A DNA stretch of 9,674 bases, taken from contig JAGVOE010000075.1 of NCBI GenBank assembly GCA_020052895.1, positions 1 to 9,674 on the forward strand, read 5' to 3'. Both the position numbers and the translations under genes were made by a program. Positions 1 to 6,440 of this stretch are shown here, one piece after another; position 1 is the first letter of the stretch; each line of letters begins with the position of its first letter. The DNA comes from Candidatus Woesebacteria bacterium. Lineage in GTDB: Bacteria > Patescibacteriota > Microgenomatia > UBA1400 > MFAQ01. The notes under the pieces are model-generated. The model made no database searches. It was not told the DNA's origin and saw only the letters and a program-made list of their open reading frames with translations.

Positions 1-60
1 ATGTTAGTCAATCTAAATTACGCAATGCTTGTCCTTAGCCAAAACAAAAAAAATCCTCTC

Positions 61-83
61 CAGTCCTCAAACGACTGATTTTT
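61..83 (+). terminator. Weak terminator-like hairpin upstream of rny
   Basis: CAGTC (61-65) can pair with GACTG (73-77) around a 7-base loop and is followed by ATTTTTG. The stem has only 5 bp, so this is a weak candidate for the intrinsic terminator of a gene lying mostly outside the window. The rest of 1-131 holds no recognisable gene. Confidence 0.3.
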
Positions 84-89
84 GCGTGT

Positions 90-117
90 TTGTTTGCCTT
101 CATAGATTAGGTTTAAT
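90..117 (+). promoter_or_regulatory. Tentative promoter for rny
   Basis: TTGTTT (90-95), a 16-base spacer and TTTAAT (112-117, 5 of 6 matches to TATAAT) would start transcription near 124, leaving a leader of about 8 bases before the ATG at 132. The region is AT-rich, so chance matches are likely. No Shine-Dalgarno sequence is visible before the ATG. Confidence 0.25.
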
Positions 118-131
118 TATTTACTTAAACC

Positions 132-1697
132 ATGTCTATACTATCCATCTTTCGGTCAAATATTTTCAAAAAATCCAAATCTATTTCTACACCCATCTCC
201 CTTGTCAAAGGGAGAAGCGGCGAAGCCGAGAGAGATTTAAAACAAACAGTTCCTGTTGTCATTTCTCCTTCTATCGATACTGCGGCGATCATTGCCGCCG
301 CTACTGCCACCGCTCAGTCCCAGGCCAGAGAGATAATCATCTCTGCCAAAGACGAGGCTTTTAAGGTCAAAGATCAGGCCATAAAAGACGCTCGTATCCA
401 GCTCGAAGATATTGAGGTCCGAGCCAAAACTTTGGTTCAAAAACAGCAGGCGGTGACGACCTTGGAAGAACAGCTAAAAAAAGAGCGCTTATCCATCGAA
501 GCTACCCAGAAGCAAGCCGATGATCTCAAAGCCAAGATCTCAGCTCAAGCCGATACTATGGTCGAAAAGCTGGAAAAAATTGCCTCTCTCACTACCGAAC
601 AAGCCAAAAAAGAAATCTTGGTCCAGATCGAAAAACGATCTGCCGGTGAAATTGCCCGCCTAGTCAAAGAAACCACCGAAAGAGCCAAGATCGAAGCCGA
701 AGATTTAGCTAGAGAGATTTTGATGGACGCCATGAGAGCCGGTGCCACCGACTACGTCGCCGAATACACTATTTCCACCGTTCCCATTCCCGATGAGGAA
801 ACCAAAGGTCGCATTATTGGTAAGGATGGTCGGAATATCCGCATCTTCGAAAAAATTTCAGGTTGTGATGTCTCCATGGATGACGCCCCAGATGAAGTCA
901 AGCTAAGTAGCTTTGACCCTGTTCGTCGAGAAATTGCTCGAGTGACCTTAATTCACTTAATTAAAGACGGACGAATTCACCCGGCTAGAATTGAAGAGTA
1001 CTTCGAAAGATCAAAGAAGGATGTTGAGCAGATTATGTTCCAAGAAGGGCAGAAGCTTTGTCACGCCGTTGGCGTTTACAACATGAATCGAGACATCATC
1101 GCCATACTTGGTCGCTTCAAATTCCGCACTTCATATGGTCAGAACATGATCAGTCACACTCTTGAAGAGACTAGAATTGGTATCAAAATAGCCAACGAAA
1201 CCGGTACCAACGTCGACACCGTTAGAATGGGTTGTCTACTCCACGATATTGGTAAGGTCATTGACGGAGAAGGTAATCATGTTGAGCTGGGTGTCCAGTT
1301 TTTGAAAAAATTTAACCTTCCTCAGAACATCATCGATTGCGTGGCTCAGCATCACGAAGACGAGGAGTTTACCTCAAACGAGTCAGTCATTGTTTACATC
1401 GCCGATGCCATCTCCGGTAGCCGTCCCGGCGCTCGCCATGAGAACACCGAAGAGTATGGCAAACGTATTCGTCAGCTCGAAGAAGTTGCTCGTAAACATC
1501 CTGAGGTCGAAGAGGCCTACGCTATCTCTGCTGGCCGCGAGATACGTGTAATCGTCAATCCCAGCAAGGCTGGTGACGAGCAGCTAGTCATTCTGGCTCA
1601 GGCTATTCGAGACGAGATTCGAGATACCATGACCTTCCCTGGTAGTGTCAAGGTCAACGTCATTCGGGAGACCAGAGCTTCGGAAATTGCCAACTAA
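132..1697 (+). CDS. rny: Ribonuclease Y (KH and HD domains), no visible N-terminal membrane anchor
   Basis: RNase Y is an endoribonuclease that starts mRNA decay; in Firmicutes it is anchored to the membrane by an N-terminal helix. The 521-residue protein has a long charged coiled coil at about 65-200, then a KH RNA-binding domain with GRIIGKDGRNIR (226-237), a conserved linker with FDPVRREIAR (261-270) and DGRIHPARIEE, and an HD phosphohydrolase domain with RTSYGQN (332-338) and the metal-binding LLHDIGK (369-375). Length is normal for the family. Oddly, residues 1-50 show no continuous hydrophobic helix; residues 22-36 are encoded by a repeat at 196-239. An in-frame stop at 36-38 and no better start codon before 132 argue against a missed N-terminus. 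The protein is therefore either soluble or held at the membrane another way. The core assignment is very safe. Confidence 0.95.
   Translation: MSILSIFRSNIFKKSKSISTPISLVKGRSGEAERDLKQTVPVVISPSIDTAAIIAAATATAQSQAREIIISAKDEAFKVKDQAIKDARIQLEDIEVRAKTLVQKQQAVTTLEEQLKKERLSIEATQKQADDLKAKISAQADTMVEKLEKIASLTTEQAKKEILVQIEKRSAGEIARLVKETTERAKIEAEDLAREILMDAMRAGATDYVAEYTISTVPIPDEETKGRIIGKDGRNIRIFEKISGCDVSMDDAPDEVKLSSFDPVRREIARVTLIHLIKDGRIHPARIEEYFERSKKDVEQIMFQEGQKLCHAVGVYNMNRDIIAILGRFKFRTSYGQNMISHTLEETRIGIKIANETGTNVDTVRMGCLLHDIGKVIDGEGNHVELGVQFLKKFNLPQNIIDCVAQHHEDEEFTSNESVIVYIADAISGSRPGARHENTEEYGKRIRQLEEVARKHPEVEEAYAISAGREIRVIVNPSKAGDEQLVILAQAIRDEIRDTMTFPGSVKVNVIRETRASEIAN
196..239. repeat. Degenerate palindromic repeat inside the rny 5' end
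   Basis: The segment begins with the imperfect inverted repeat CTCCCTTGTCAAAGGGAG (197-214), then a GCGGCGAAGCCG hairpin (217-228) and AGAGATTTA. A diverged relative lies at 6457-6498 in the same order: CTTGTCAA, GGGAG, a GGCC-ATA-GGCC hairpin and GTTTA. In rny it is translated in frame as residues 22-36. I infer a dispersed genomic repeat; copy number elsewhere cannot be seen here. Confidence 0.5.
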
Positions 1698-1767
1698 GCT
1701 ATCTTCCGCGCTCTACTTACTTGCCAAGACGATAATTGGGTGGTAACATCAGCTAAATTATTAATAG

Positions 1768-1789
1768 GCCTGCCTGCCGGCAGGCAGGC
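1768..1789. repeat. Perfect 22-bp palindrome (CCTGCCTGCCGGCAGGCAGG core)
   Basis: This is a perfect palindrome centred between 1778 and 1779. The same 20-bp core occurs at 3272-3291 and 3937-3956. This copy stands alone in the 101-bp rny-HU gap, without the longer flanks of the other two. It ends 9 bases before the HU start codon, so in RNA it could fold next to the initiation site. It lacks a following T-run, so it is not an obvious terminator. Nothing else is recognised in this gap. Confidence 0.85.
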
Positions 1790-1798
1790 AGTTAAAAA

Positions 1799-2074
1799 AT
1801 GACCAAACAAACTCTGGTTAACATCGTTAGTAAAAAAGTTCACCTTACCAAAAAAGCCGTTAAGGAAGCCGTCGATGCTTTTTTTGACGAGTCCATCAAC
1901 GCCCTCAATAAGGGTGAAAAAGTAGTCATCTCCGGTTTTGGTACTTTTTATGTCGGCAAGGTAGACGACAAGCAGGTCGTCCCTTTTGGCAACGAATCCA
2001 AGCGTCAGGTGGTCAAAGGCCACAAGGTAGTTAACTTTCACGTCGGTAAGCCTTTGAAGAAAAAAATTGCCTAA
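1799..2074 (+). CDS. HU/IHF-family DNA-binding protein
   Basis: HU proteins are small dimeric architectural proteins that bend DNA and compact the nucleoid. The 91-residue product has the usual length. The start MTKQTLVNIVSKK is typical, GFGTF at 46-50 is the family hallmark before the beta arms, and VVNFHVGKPLKKKI closes the fold. The arm region (about 52-76) lacks the usual GRNPxTGE sequence and reads PFGNESKRQ instead, so contacts at the arm tip may differ. The ATG sits 9 bases after a perfect palindrome and has no clear Shine-Dalgarno sequence. The stop codon overlaps the proposed TTG start of miaB, suggesting co-transcription. I cannot separate HU from IHF subtypes by eye. Confidence 0.92.
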   Translation: MTKQTLVNIVSKKVHLTKKAVKEAVDAFFDESINALNKGEKVVISGFGTFYVGKVDDKQVVPFGNESKRQVVKGHKVVNFHVGKPLKKKIA

Positions 2075-3242
2075 AGTGTCTCAAGTATTTGTCAGAACCT
2101 TTGGCTGTCAAGCCAACAAGTCAGACTCCGAAAGAGTTCTGGGAGACTATCTCGCCCGCGGCTATACCGAAACTGCCGACTGGCGTGAAGCTGATGAAAT
2201 CGTCATCAATACTTGTTCCGTTAGGCAGTCTGCCGAAGATCGGGTTACCGGCTTTCTTCTCAATGTCGACAAATACTTTAGTGAAAAAGGCAGGCTTACC
2301 CCCCAGCAGACACGGCCCAAGATTATCCTTACTGGTTGCATGCTCCACTTTAAAGAGGCCGAGATTAGAGCGCTTCTTCCTCAAGTAGATGAGATTCTTC
2401 CCATCGGTGAAGTTGGCTTCAATCAAAAAGCCATCAGAAAAGACAAAAACAAAGCCTTTGTTCCTATTTCTTCTGGTTGCAACTCATTTTGTACCTTTTG
2501 TATCGTCCCTTTTTCTCGCGGCCGCGAAAAATCGCGCCCCTTAGAGGATATCGTCACCGAGGTCCAAGACCTTGCCACAGAAGGTTACACCGAAATTACC
2601 CTTCTGGGTCAAAACGTCAATTCTTGGGGACTGGAAAAAGTTGGCGTTGCCCTTCGTAAGTTATTCATGGACAAAGAAAACTTCAATAGCGACATCATCC
2701 CCTCGAACCAATCCCAATATTTTAAGCCGGAAGACACCCCTCCCTTTGTCACTTTACTTCAAGCCGTAAGTAAAATTGAGGGTATCAAGAAAATTAGTTT
2801 TTTTACCAGTAACCCTTGGGATTTTTGGAGCGAGCTTATCGATGAAATCGCCGCCAATCCCAAAATCGACCGCTTTATTCACTTACCAGTCCAGTCCGGC
2901 AGCAATCGTATTCTAAAGCTCATGAACAGAGGTTACACCAGAGAGTCATATCTCTCTTTAATCAATCAAATCAAAGGCAAAATTCCCGAGGCCATCTTTG
3001 GCACCGACATCATTGTTGGTTTTCCCGGCGAGACGGAAGAGGATTTTCAAGAAACCCTCTCTCTCATTAAAGATGTTGGTTTCAAAGTTGCCTTTGTAGC
3101 TCGTTACTCACCTCGCCCTGGTACCGCTTCGGCTCGCCTTTATTCCGACGATGTCTCGGCCAAAGTCAAGAAGGAGCGCTGGGAAATTCTCGACCAAATT
3201 GCCAACAAAGACAATCTCAAATCTCGCCCCATCGTCCCCTAG
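2067..3242 (+). CDS. miaB: tRNA-2-methylthio-N6-dimethylallyladenosine synthase, lacking the C-terminal TRAM domain
   Basis: MiaB is a radical-SAM methylthiotransferase that converts i6A37 of tRNA to ms2i6A37. Of 391 residues, the N-terminal UPF0004 domain carries the auxiliary-cluster cysteines C14 (TFGCQ), C50 (NTCSVR) and C91 (TGCM). The radical-SAM CxxxCxxC motif is C138, C142, C145. LLGQNVNSWG, LPVQSGSNRILKLMNRGY and DIIVGFPGETEEDF are characteristic. Residues about 188-225 form an extra loop. The protein stops soon after RYSPRPGT (347-353), where relatives continue into an RNA-binding TRAM domain; what follows is a repeat and then miaA. The TTG start overlaps the HU gene by 8 bases; GTG at 2076 is an equally plausible start. 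Its neighbour miaA supplies the substrate modification, which supports MiaB over the related MtaB and RimO families. Confidence 0.92.
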   Translation: MPKVSQVFVRTFGCQANKSDSERVLGDYLARGYTETADWREADEIVINTCSVRQSAEDRVTGFLLNVDKYFSEKGRLTPQQTRPKIILTGCMLHFKEAEIRALLPQVDEILPIGEVGFNQKAIRKDKNKAFVPISSGCNSFCTFCIVPFSRGREKSRPLEDIVTEVQDLATEGYTEITLLGQNVNSWGLEKVGVALRKLFMDKENFNSDIIPSNQSQYFKPEDTPPFVTLLQAVSKIEGIKKISFFTSNPWDFWSELIDEIAANPKIDRFIHLPVQSGSNRILKLMNRGYTRESYLSLINQIKGKIPEAIFGTDIIVGFPGETEEDFQETLSLIKDVGFKVAFVARYSPRPGTASARLYSDDVSAKVKKERWEILDQIANKDNLKSRPIVP

Positions 3243-3247
3243 CCTCT

Positions 3248-3309
3248 CGTCATTGCGAGAAGCGAAAGCGACCTGCCTGCCGGCAGGCAGGCGTGGCAAT
3301 CTCACTCCA
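3248..3309. repeat. 62-bp composite palindromic repeat, copy A (miaB-miaA gap)
   Basis: This copy matches 3913-3974 at 60 of 62 positions. It starts CGTCATTGC, ends GTGGCAATCTCACTCCA, and has ATTGC/GCAAT inverted termini. A 20-bp palindrome (3272-3291) sits in the middle, splitting what reads as AGCGAAAGCGAC and GTGGCAATCTC. The layout suggests one repeat inserted into another. It fills nearly all the space between the miaB stop (3242) and the miaA ATG (3319). Confidence 0.88.
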
Positions 3310-3318
3310 ACAATAAAA

Positions 3319-4344
3319 ATGACTAACCAAAATCACACCATCCTCGTCATCTGTGGACCAACCGCCTCAGGCAAAACCTCTCTAGCTATCTCTGTCGCGA
3401 AAAGTTTAATTTCATCATCGTCTCCCGCTACGGCGGGACTCACTCCACAACATACAGTCAACCTCCTCTCCGCCGACTCCCGTCAGATATATCAGGGCCT
3501 GGACATCGTCACCGGCAAGGATCTACCATCCAGTTTATCCCCCAAAATCCACTTTTTTGGCCTAGACTTAGTCCAGCCGGACACAATCTTTAATTTGTCT
3601 GACTATACTCAATATGCTCGGCAAGTAATCTCAGACTCCCTTAGTCAAAAAATCCCTCTCATTATTGTGGGCGGCACCGGCCTCTACCTCAAGGCTCTTA
3701 CCTCCAATCTTCTTACCTATCAAGTTCCTCCTAATCGTAAATTAAGAACTGTCCTTGAGAAACTAGATTTGCCATCTCTCCAAAAAAAGCTACTGGAGCT
3801 AAACCCAAGCAAATATACTTCCCTCAATCACTCCGATCTCCATAATCCTCGCCGCCTCATCCGCGCCATCGAAATCTCCTCATCATTGCCCGAATCAGGC
3901 CTACAAGCACCCCGTCATTGCCAGGAGCGAAAGCGACCTGCCTGCCGGCAGGCAGGCGTGGCAATCTCACTCCATCCAGAAACGAAACTCTCTTTTCACT
4001 GGATCGGTCTCCGCCAAGATAAAGAAGCTCAGAGCGCCAGCATCCGCCAAAGAGTTCTCGAGCGCCTCGACGCTGGGGCGATAGATGAAGTCAAGAAGTT
4101 AATCAAGAAATATCCCGACAAAAGTCTAGCTCTTTTTACCAGCCTTGGAGTTAGAGAGATCATCGACTATCTTCATCAAAAAATTTCCCGGGACAAGCTA
4201 GTCGAACTATGGACATCTGCCGAAATCGATTACGCCCGTCGGCAAATGGTTTGGTTCCAAAAACAGCCCGAAATTATTTGGTATGATATGAGTAGTCGCC
4301 AGAATCAGAAATTGGTGATCAAACTAGCAAAAATATTTATTTAA
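3319..4344 (+). CDS. miaA: tRNA dimethylallyltransferase with two repeat-encoded insertions
   Basis: MiaA transfers a dimethylallyl group to N6 of A37 in tRNAs reading UNN codons, giving i6A37. In 341 residues it shows the P-loop GPTASGKT (13-20), SADSRQIY (51-58) with the catalytic Asp-Ser-Arg, VGGTGLYLKAL (117-127), HNPRRLIRAIEI (175-186) and the C-terminal YARRQMVWFQK (305-315). Two stretches look foreign. Residues 35-43 come from a GC-rich hairpin repeat. Residues 199-219 come from copy B of the 62-bp repeat. Both fall in surface-loop positions of the family, so the fold could survive. I chose the ATG at 3319 because the P-loop then starts at the usual distance; the frame is open upstream to 3151, but that part overlaps miaB and crosses repeat copy A. 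The gene lies one base before the next start codon. Confidence 0.95.
   Translation: MTNQNHTILVICGPTASGKTSLAISVAKSLISSSSPATAGLTPQHTVNLLSADSRQIYQGLDIVTGKDLPSSLSPKIHFFGLDLVQPDTIFNLSDYTQYARQVISDSLSQKIPLIIVGGTGLYLKALTSNLLTYQVPPNRKLRTVLEKLDLPSLQKKLLELNPSKYTSLNHSDLHNPRRLIRAIEISSSLPESGLQAPRHCQERKRPACRQAGVAISLHPETKLSFHWIGLRQDKEAQSASIRQRVLERLDAGAIDEVKKLIKKYPDKSLALFTSLGVREIIDYLHQKISRDKLVELWTSAEIDYARRQMVWFQKQPEIIWYDMSSRQNQKLVIKLAKIFI
3423..3447. repeat. Short hairpin repeat inside miaA
   Basis: TCCCGC (3423-3428), TACG and GCGGGA (3433-3438) form a 6-bp stem with a 4-base loop. CTCACTCCA (3439-3447) follows, the same 9 bases that end both 62-bp repeats. It is translated in frame as MiaA residues 35-43, between helix 1 and the SADSRQ strand, where other MiaA proteins have a short link. 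The shared tail hints at a related element, but 9 bases is a short match. Confidence 0.5.
3913..3974. repeat. 62-bp composite palindromic repeat, copy B (inside miaA)
   Basis: This copy has the same length as 3248-3309 and differs at two positions, both in the first 13 bases. The 20-bp palindrome core is at 3937-3956. It is read in frame in miaA as residues 199-219, including the PACRQAG peptide, without a stop or frameshift. The near identity with copy A points to recent spread or gene conversion. Confidence 0.88.
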
Positions 4345-4345
4345 T

Positions 4346-5341
4346 ATGTTTAAAAACAGACGAGTCAGTATCGACATCTCTATCGGCAGTATCTTCTGGA
4401 TCCTCCTTTCTCTGGCCGCCGTTTTTGTGGCTATTCAGCTATCTTGGGTAATTGTTCTACTTTTTTGTTCGATCTTAATCACTCTAGCCATCTGTCCTTT
4501 GGTCGACACCCTGGAAAAGTTCAAGATCAAACGCGGTATTTCTTCTATTGTTATTTTACTGGCCGTGTTTGGCACAGTTATCTTTTTAGCCGTTTCTATC
4601 GCCACCCCTCTTATAGATCAGACTCAGTTATTTATTCAGCGACTTCCGGCCATCATCGAGGCTGTCAGCCCCATTAAGTTTATCGACAACTCTATCAACG
4701 CTCAGTTTGCTTCGGTTCCCGGTAAAGTAATCAACTTTGCCTTGGACACTTTCTCTGGCTTTATCACCGCCTTTACCGTTATTGTTTTAAGCTATTACAT
4801 GATTCAGGAGATGTACAATCTCCAAAAATATCTGGTTTTCTGGTTCGGTGAAAAGGGTTTGCTCTACAACGCCATCGCCGAGAAGCTTGAGGTCCAAATA
4901 GGTAACTGGGTTAGAGGAGAACTTTTTCTGATGTTGATTGTTGGTCTCCTGAGCTACTCTGGTTACCTTATCATTGGTCTGCCTTTTGCTTTACCTCTGG
5001 CTTTTATGGCGGGCCTTCTTGAGCTAATTCCCAACATTGGCCCTACCATCGCTACCGTTCCGGCCGTCTTAGTTGGTCTTTCTATCTCACCCAATCACGG
5101 TTTGGCCGCCCTCATACTATCTATCATCGTTCAGCAGCTGGAAAACAACCTCATTGTTCCTAAAGTTATGCAGCGAGTCACCGGTTTAAACCCTATTATT
5201 ACCATCATCGCTATCATGGTCGGTTATGAGCTTGGCGGCCCGCTTATAGCCATTCTAGCCCTCCCCATAGTCCTTTCTACCAGAGTCGTCCTTAGCCACG
5301 TCAGACTAAACAAAGACACCACCATTCCCGAAATCGATTAG
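4346..5341 (+). CDS. PerM/AI-2E-type transporter family membrane protein
   Basis: This 331-residue polytopic membrane protein belongs to the AI-2E/PerM family (PF01594). Members have varied or unknown substrates, so transport of AI-2 should not be assumed. Hydrophobic segments lie at about 12-31, 33-50, 64-88, 131-152 and 193-212, then a dense block to about 310. Family signatures in the C-terminal half include ELIPNIGPTIATVPA (226-240), QQLENNLIVPKVM (253-265) and GLNPIITIIAIMVG (270-283). Length is normal. The ATG follows the miaA stop by one base, so the two genes are probably co-transcribed, although no functional link to tRNA modification is evident. The gene ends about 10 bp from the 3' end of convergent rnpB, and no terminator is visible between them. 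Confidence 0.9.
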   Translation: MFKNRRVSIDISIGSIFWILLSLAAVFVAIQLSWVIVLLFCSILITLAICPLVDTLEKFKIKRGISSIVILLAVFGTVIFLAVSIATPLIDQTQLFIQRLPAIIEAVSPIKFIDNSINAQFASVPGKVINFALDTFSGFITAFTVIVLSYYMIQEMYNLQKYLVFWFGEKGLLYNAIAEKLEVQIGNWVRGELFLMLIVGLLSYSGYLIIGLPFALPLAFMAGLLELIPNIGPTIATVPAVLVGLSISPNHGLAALILSIIVQQLENNLIVPKVMQRVTGLNPIITIIAIMVGYELGGPLIAILALPIVLSTRVVLSHVRLNKDTTIPEID

Positions 5342-5350
5342 TTCCCTTGC

Positions 5351-5665
5351 GGGGCCTCCAGGTCATAGTAAGCCGGATTCTGTCTAGGAGGAATATCTGT
5401 CTATGCTCGAGACTTTAGGGGCGGAAAAAGCACCTTAATCCCAGATCGTCGATTGCAGCGGGGCGGGTTACCACTCCTGCAAGATTACTCTTGCCGGATC
5501 CCCAACTAATGTTGGGACGTTTCACCTTTAATCGTCTCTGTGGCCCTATCGTGCCTCACGAGTTGCCTCGTGAAGAGCCGAGTTCCCCCGGCCACCCTGC
5601 TTTTTAGCTGTCCGGACTTTCCTGTCGCCTAAGGCGACCATTCCCCACCAGATCCTGGAGGCACC
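5351..5665 (-). ncRNA. rnpB: RNase P RNA, bacterial class A, reduced
   Basis: This is the catalytic RNA that removes 5' leaders from pre-tRNAs. On the minus strand it shows the conserved AGGAAAGTCCGGAC (about 5610-5623) and ACAGAATCCGGCTTA (5369-5383), which build helix P4 and flank it. The ends pair as P1: GCCTCCAGG (5654-5662) with CCTGGAGGC (5354-5362). The GGU that binds the tRNA 3' CCA is seen in TAAGGTGC (GGU at 5432-5434). Hairpins include GTCGCC-TTA-GGCGAC (P3 position), CACGAG-GCAA-CTCGTG and GCAAGA-GTAA-TCTTGC, the last two with GNRA loops. At about 315 nt it is shorter than the 377-nt E. coli RNA; the P12 position is nearly empty and P18 is a 4-bp stem. The exact ends are estimates from P1 and the promoter. 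Confidence 0.95.
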
Positions 5666-5668
5666 CTA

Positions 5669-5677
5669 ATTCTACCA
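5669..5677 (-). promoter_or_regulatory. Extended -10 promoter of rnpB
   Basis: On the minus strand this reads TGG-TAGAAT: an extended TGn motif followed by a -10 box with 5 of 6 consensus bases. Transcription would start at about 5662-5663, at the first paired base of P1. No good -35 box is seen, which is usual for extended -10 promoters. Confidence 0.6.
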
Positions 5678-5711
5678 CAAAAAAACGAAAATAGCCCATA
5701 ACACCCAAAAT

Positions 5712-5739
5712 TTGACAACTAGCATAAAGAGATTATTAT
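5712..5739 (+). promoter_or_regulatory. Strong promoter, near-leaderless, for the TM-helix protein gene
   Basis: TTGACA (5712-5717, perfect -35), a 16-base spacer and TATTAT (5734-5739, 5 of 6) predict a start at about 5746-5747, while the ATG is at 5748. A second choice, TATAAA at 5737-5742, would put the start on or inside the ATG. Either way almost no 5' leader remains for a Shine-Dalgarno sequence. It lies back to back with the rnpB promoter. Confidence 0.7.
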
Positions 5740-5747
5740 AAAGATAT

Positions 5748-6437
5748 ATGCAAACAAACGTCGTCTACTCATTTGAAAACTCACTTTCCTTGGCCGCCAA
5801 CCAGTTCCTCGTCGGTATCATCGGTTTTCTCCCGAGCATTCTGGGCGCCCTGATTTTATTTACCATCGGCTGGATCTTAGCTGGCTGGCTAAAAACCCTC
5901 ACCTCCAAGCTGATAAACATCACCAAGATCAGCTCTCTGTTCAAAAATCCGGCTCTGACCGATTTTCTCAAAAATGCTCAAGTCTCTCACAAAGTCGAAG
6001 ACTTGGTCGGTGAGATCGTCAAGTGGTTGGTGGTCGCTCTCTTTTTTGTGGCCAGTATCAACCTTCTCGGCATCACCGCGATTAGTCTATTTTTAAACGG
6101 CATCATCGCCGGCATTCCTACTCTTATCGCCGCCATCATCACCTTGGCTATCGGAGTCGCCGTCGCCGGCTTTTTGGAAAAAGTGGTCAAAGGCTCTCTT
6201 GGATCCATCGATCCTTCCACTTCACGACTTATGGGTAAGGTTGTCAGTTATTCGGTGATGACCTTCTTTATCCTAGCCGCTCTCTCTCAGATGGGTATCG
6301 CCAGTTTCTTTATCAACACCGTCTTTATTGGCTTTATTTTCGCTCTAGCCCTCGCTCTCGGTATCGGTCTCGGCCTTGGCTCTAAAGATTTGATCAAGGG
6401 TCTTCTGGAGAAGTGGTACAAAAAAATCGAAAAATAA
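5748..6437 (+). CDS. TM-helix repeat protein resembling small mechanosensitive channels
   Basis: The 229-residue inner-membrane protein has hydrophobic segments at about 22-47, 88-108, 112-143, 161-182 and 186-212. The last segment ends with the Gly/Ala-rich ALALGIGLGLGSKD (about 201-214) and a basic amphipathic tail (LIKGLLEKWYKK). This pattern matches the conserved TM-helix family (PF05552) related to MscS-type channels, whose pore helix is also rich in Gly and Ala. The soluble beta-domain of full MscS is absent. Residues 48-85 form a soluble linker between the first and second helices. I infer a channel or membrane-stress role; the substrate is unknown. It appears to be transcribed alone from its own promoter, divergent from rnpB. 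Confidence 0.8.
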   Translation: MQTNVVYSFENSLSLAANQFLVGIIGFLPSILGALILFTIGWILAGWLKTLTSKLINITKISSLFKNPALTDFLKNAQVSHKVEDLVGEIVKWLVVALFFVASINLLGITAISLFLNGIIAGIPTLIAAIITLAIGVAVAGFLEKVVKGSLGSIDPSTSRLMGKVVSYSVMTFFILAALSQMGIASFFINTVFIGFIFALALALGIGLGLGSKDLIKGLLEKWYKKIEK

Positions 6438-6440
6438 AAC

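Noticed and set aside
1..78. An open frame ending at a stop at 76-78, perhaps the tail of an upstream gene
   Set aside because: The 25 codons match nothing I recognise and are too few to judge. I list only the possible terminator hairpin that overlaps it.
1768..1789. An intrinsic terminator for rny
   Set aside because: The palindrome has no following T-run on either strand, and the same core also occurs inside coding sequence.
3151..3318. A 56-residue N-terminal extension of MiaA
   Set aside because: It overlaps miaB in another frame and translates repeat copy A. The P-loop sits at the usual distance from the ATG at 3319.
1768..3956. A CRISPR array, suggested by three identical palindromic cores
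   Set aside because: The copies are about 1.5 kb and 0.67 kb apart, with genes between them rather than spacers.
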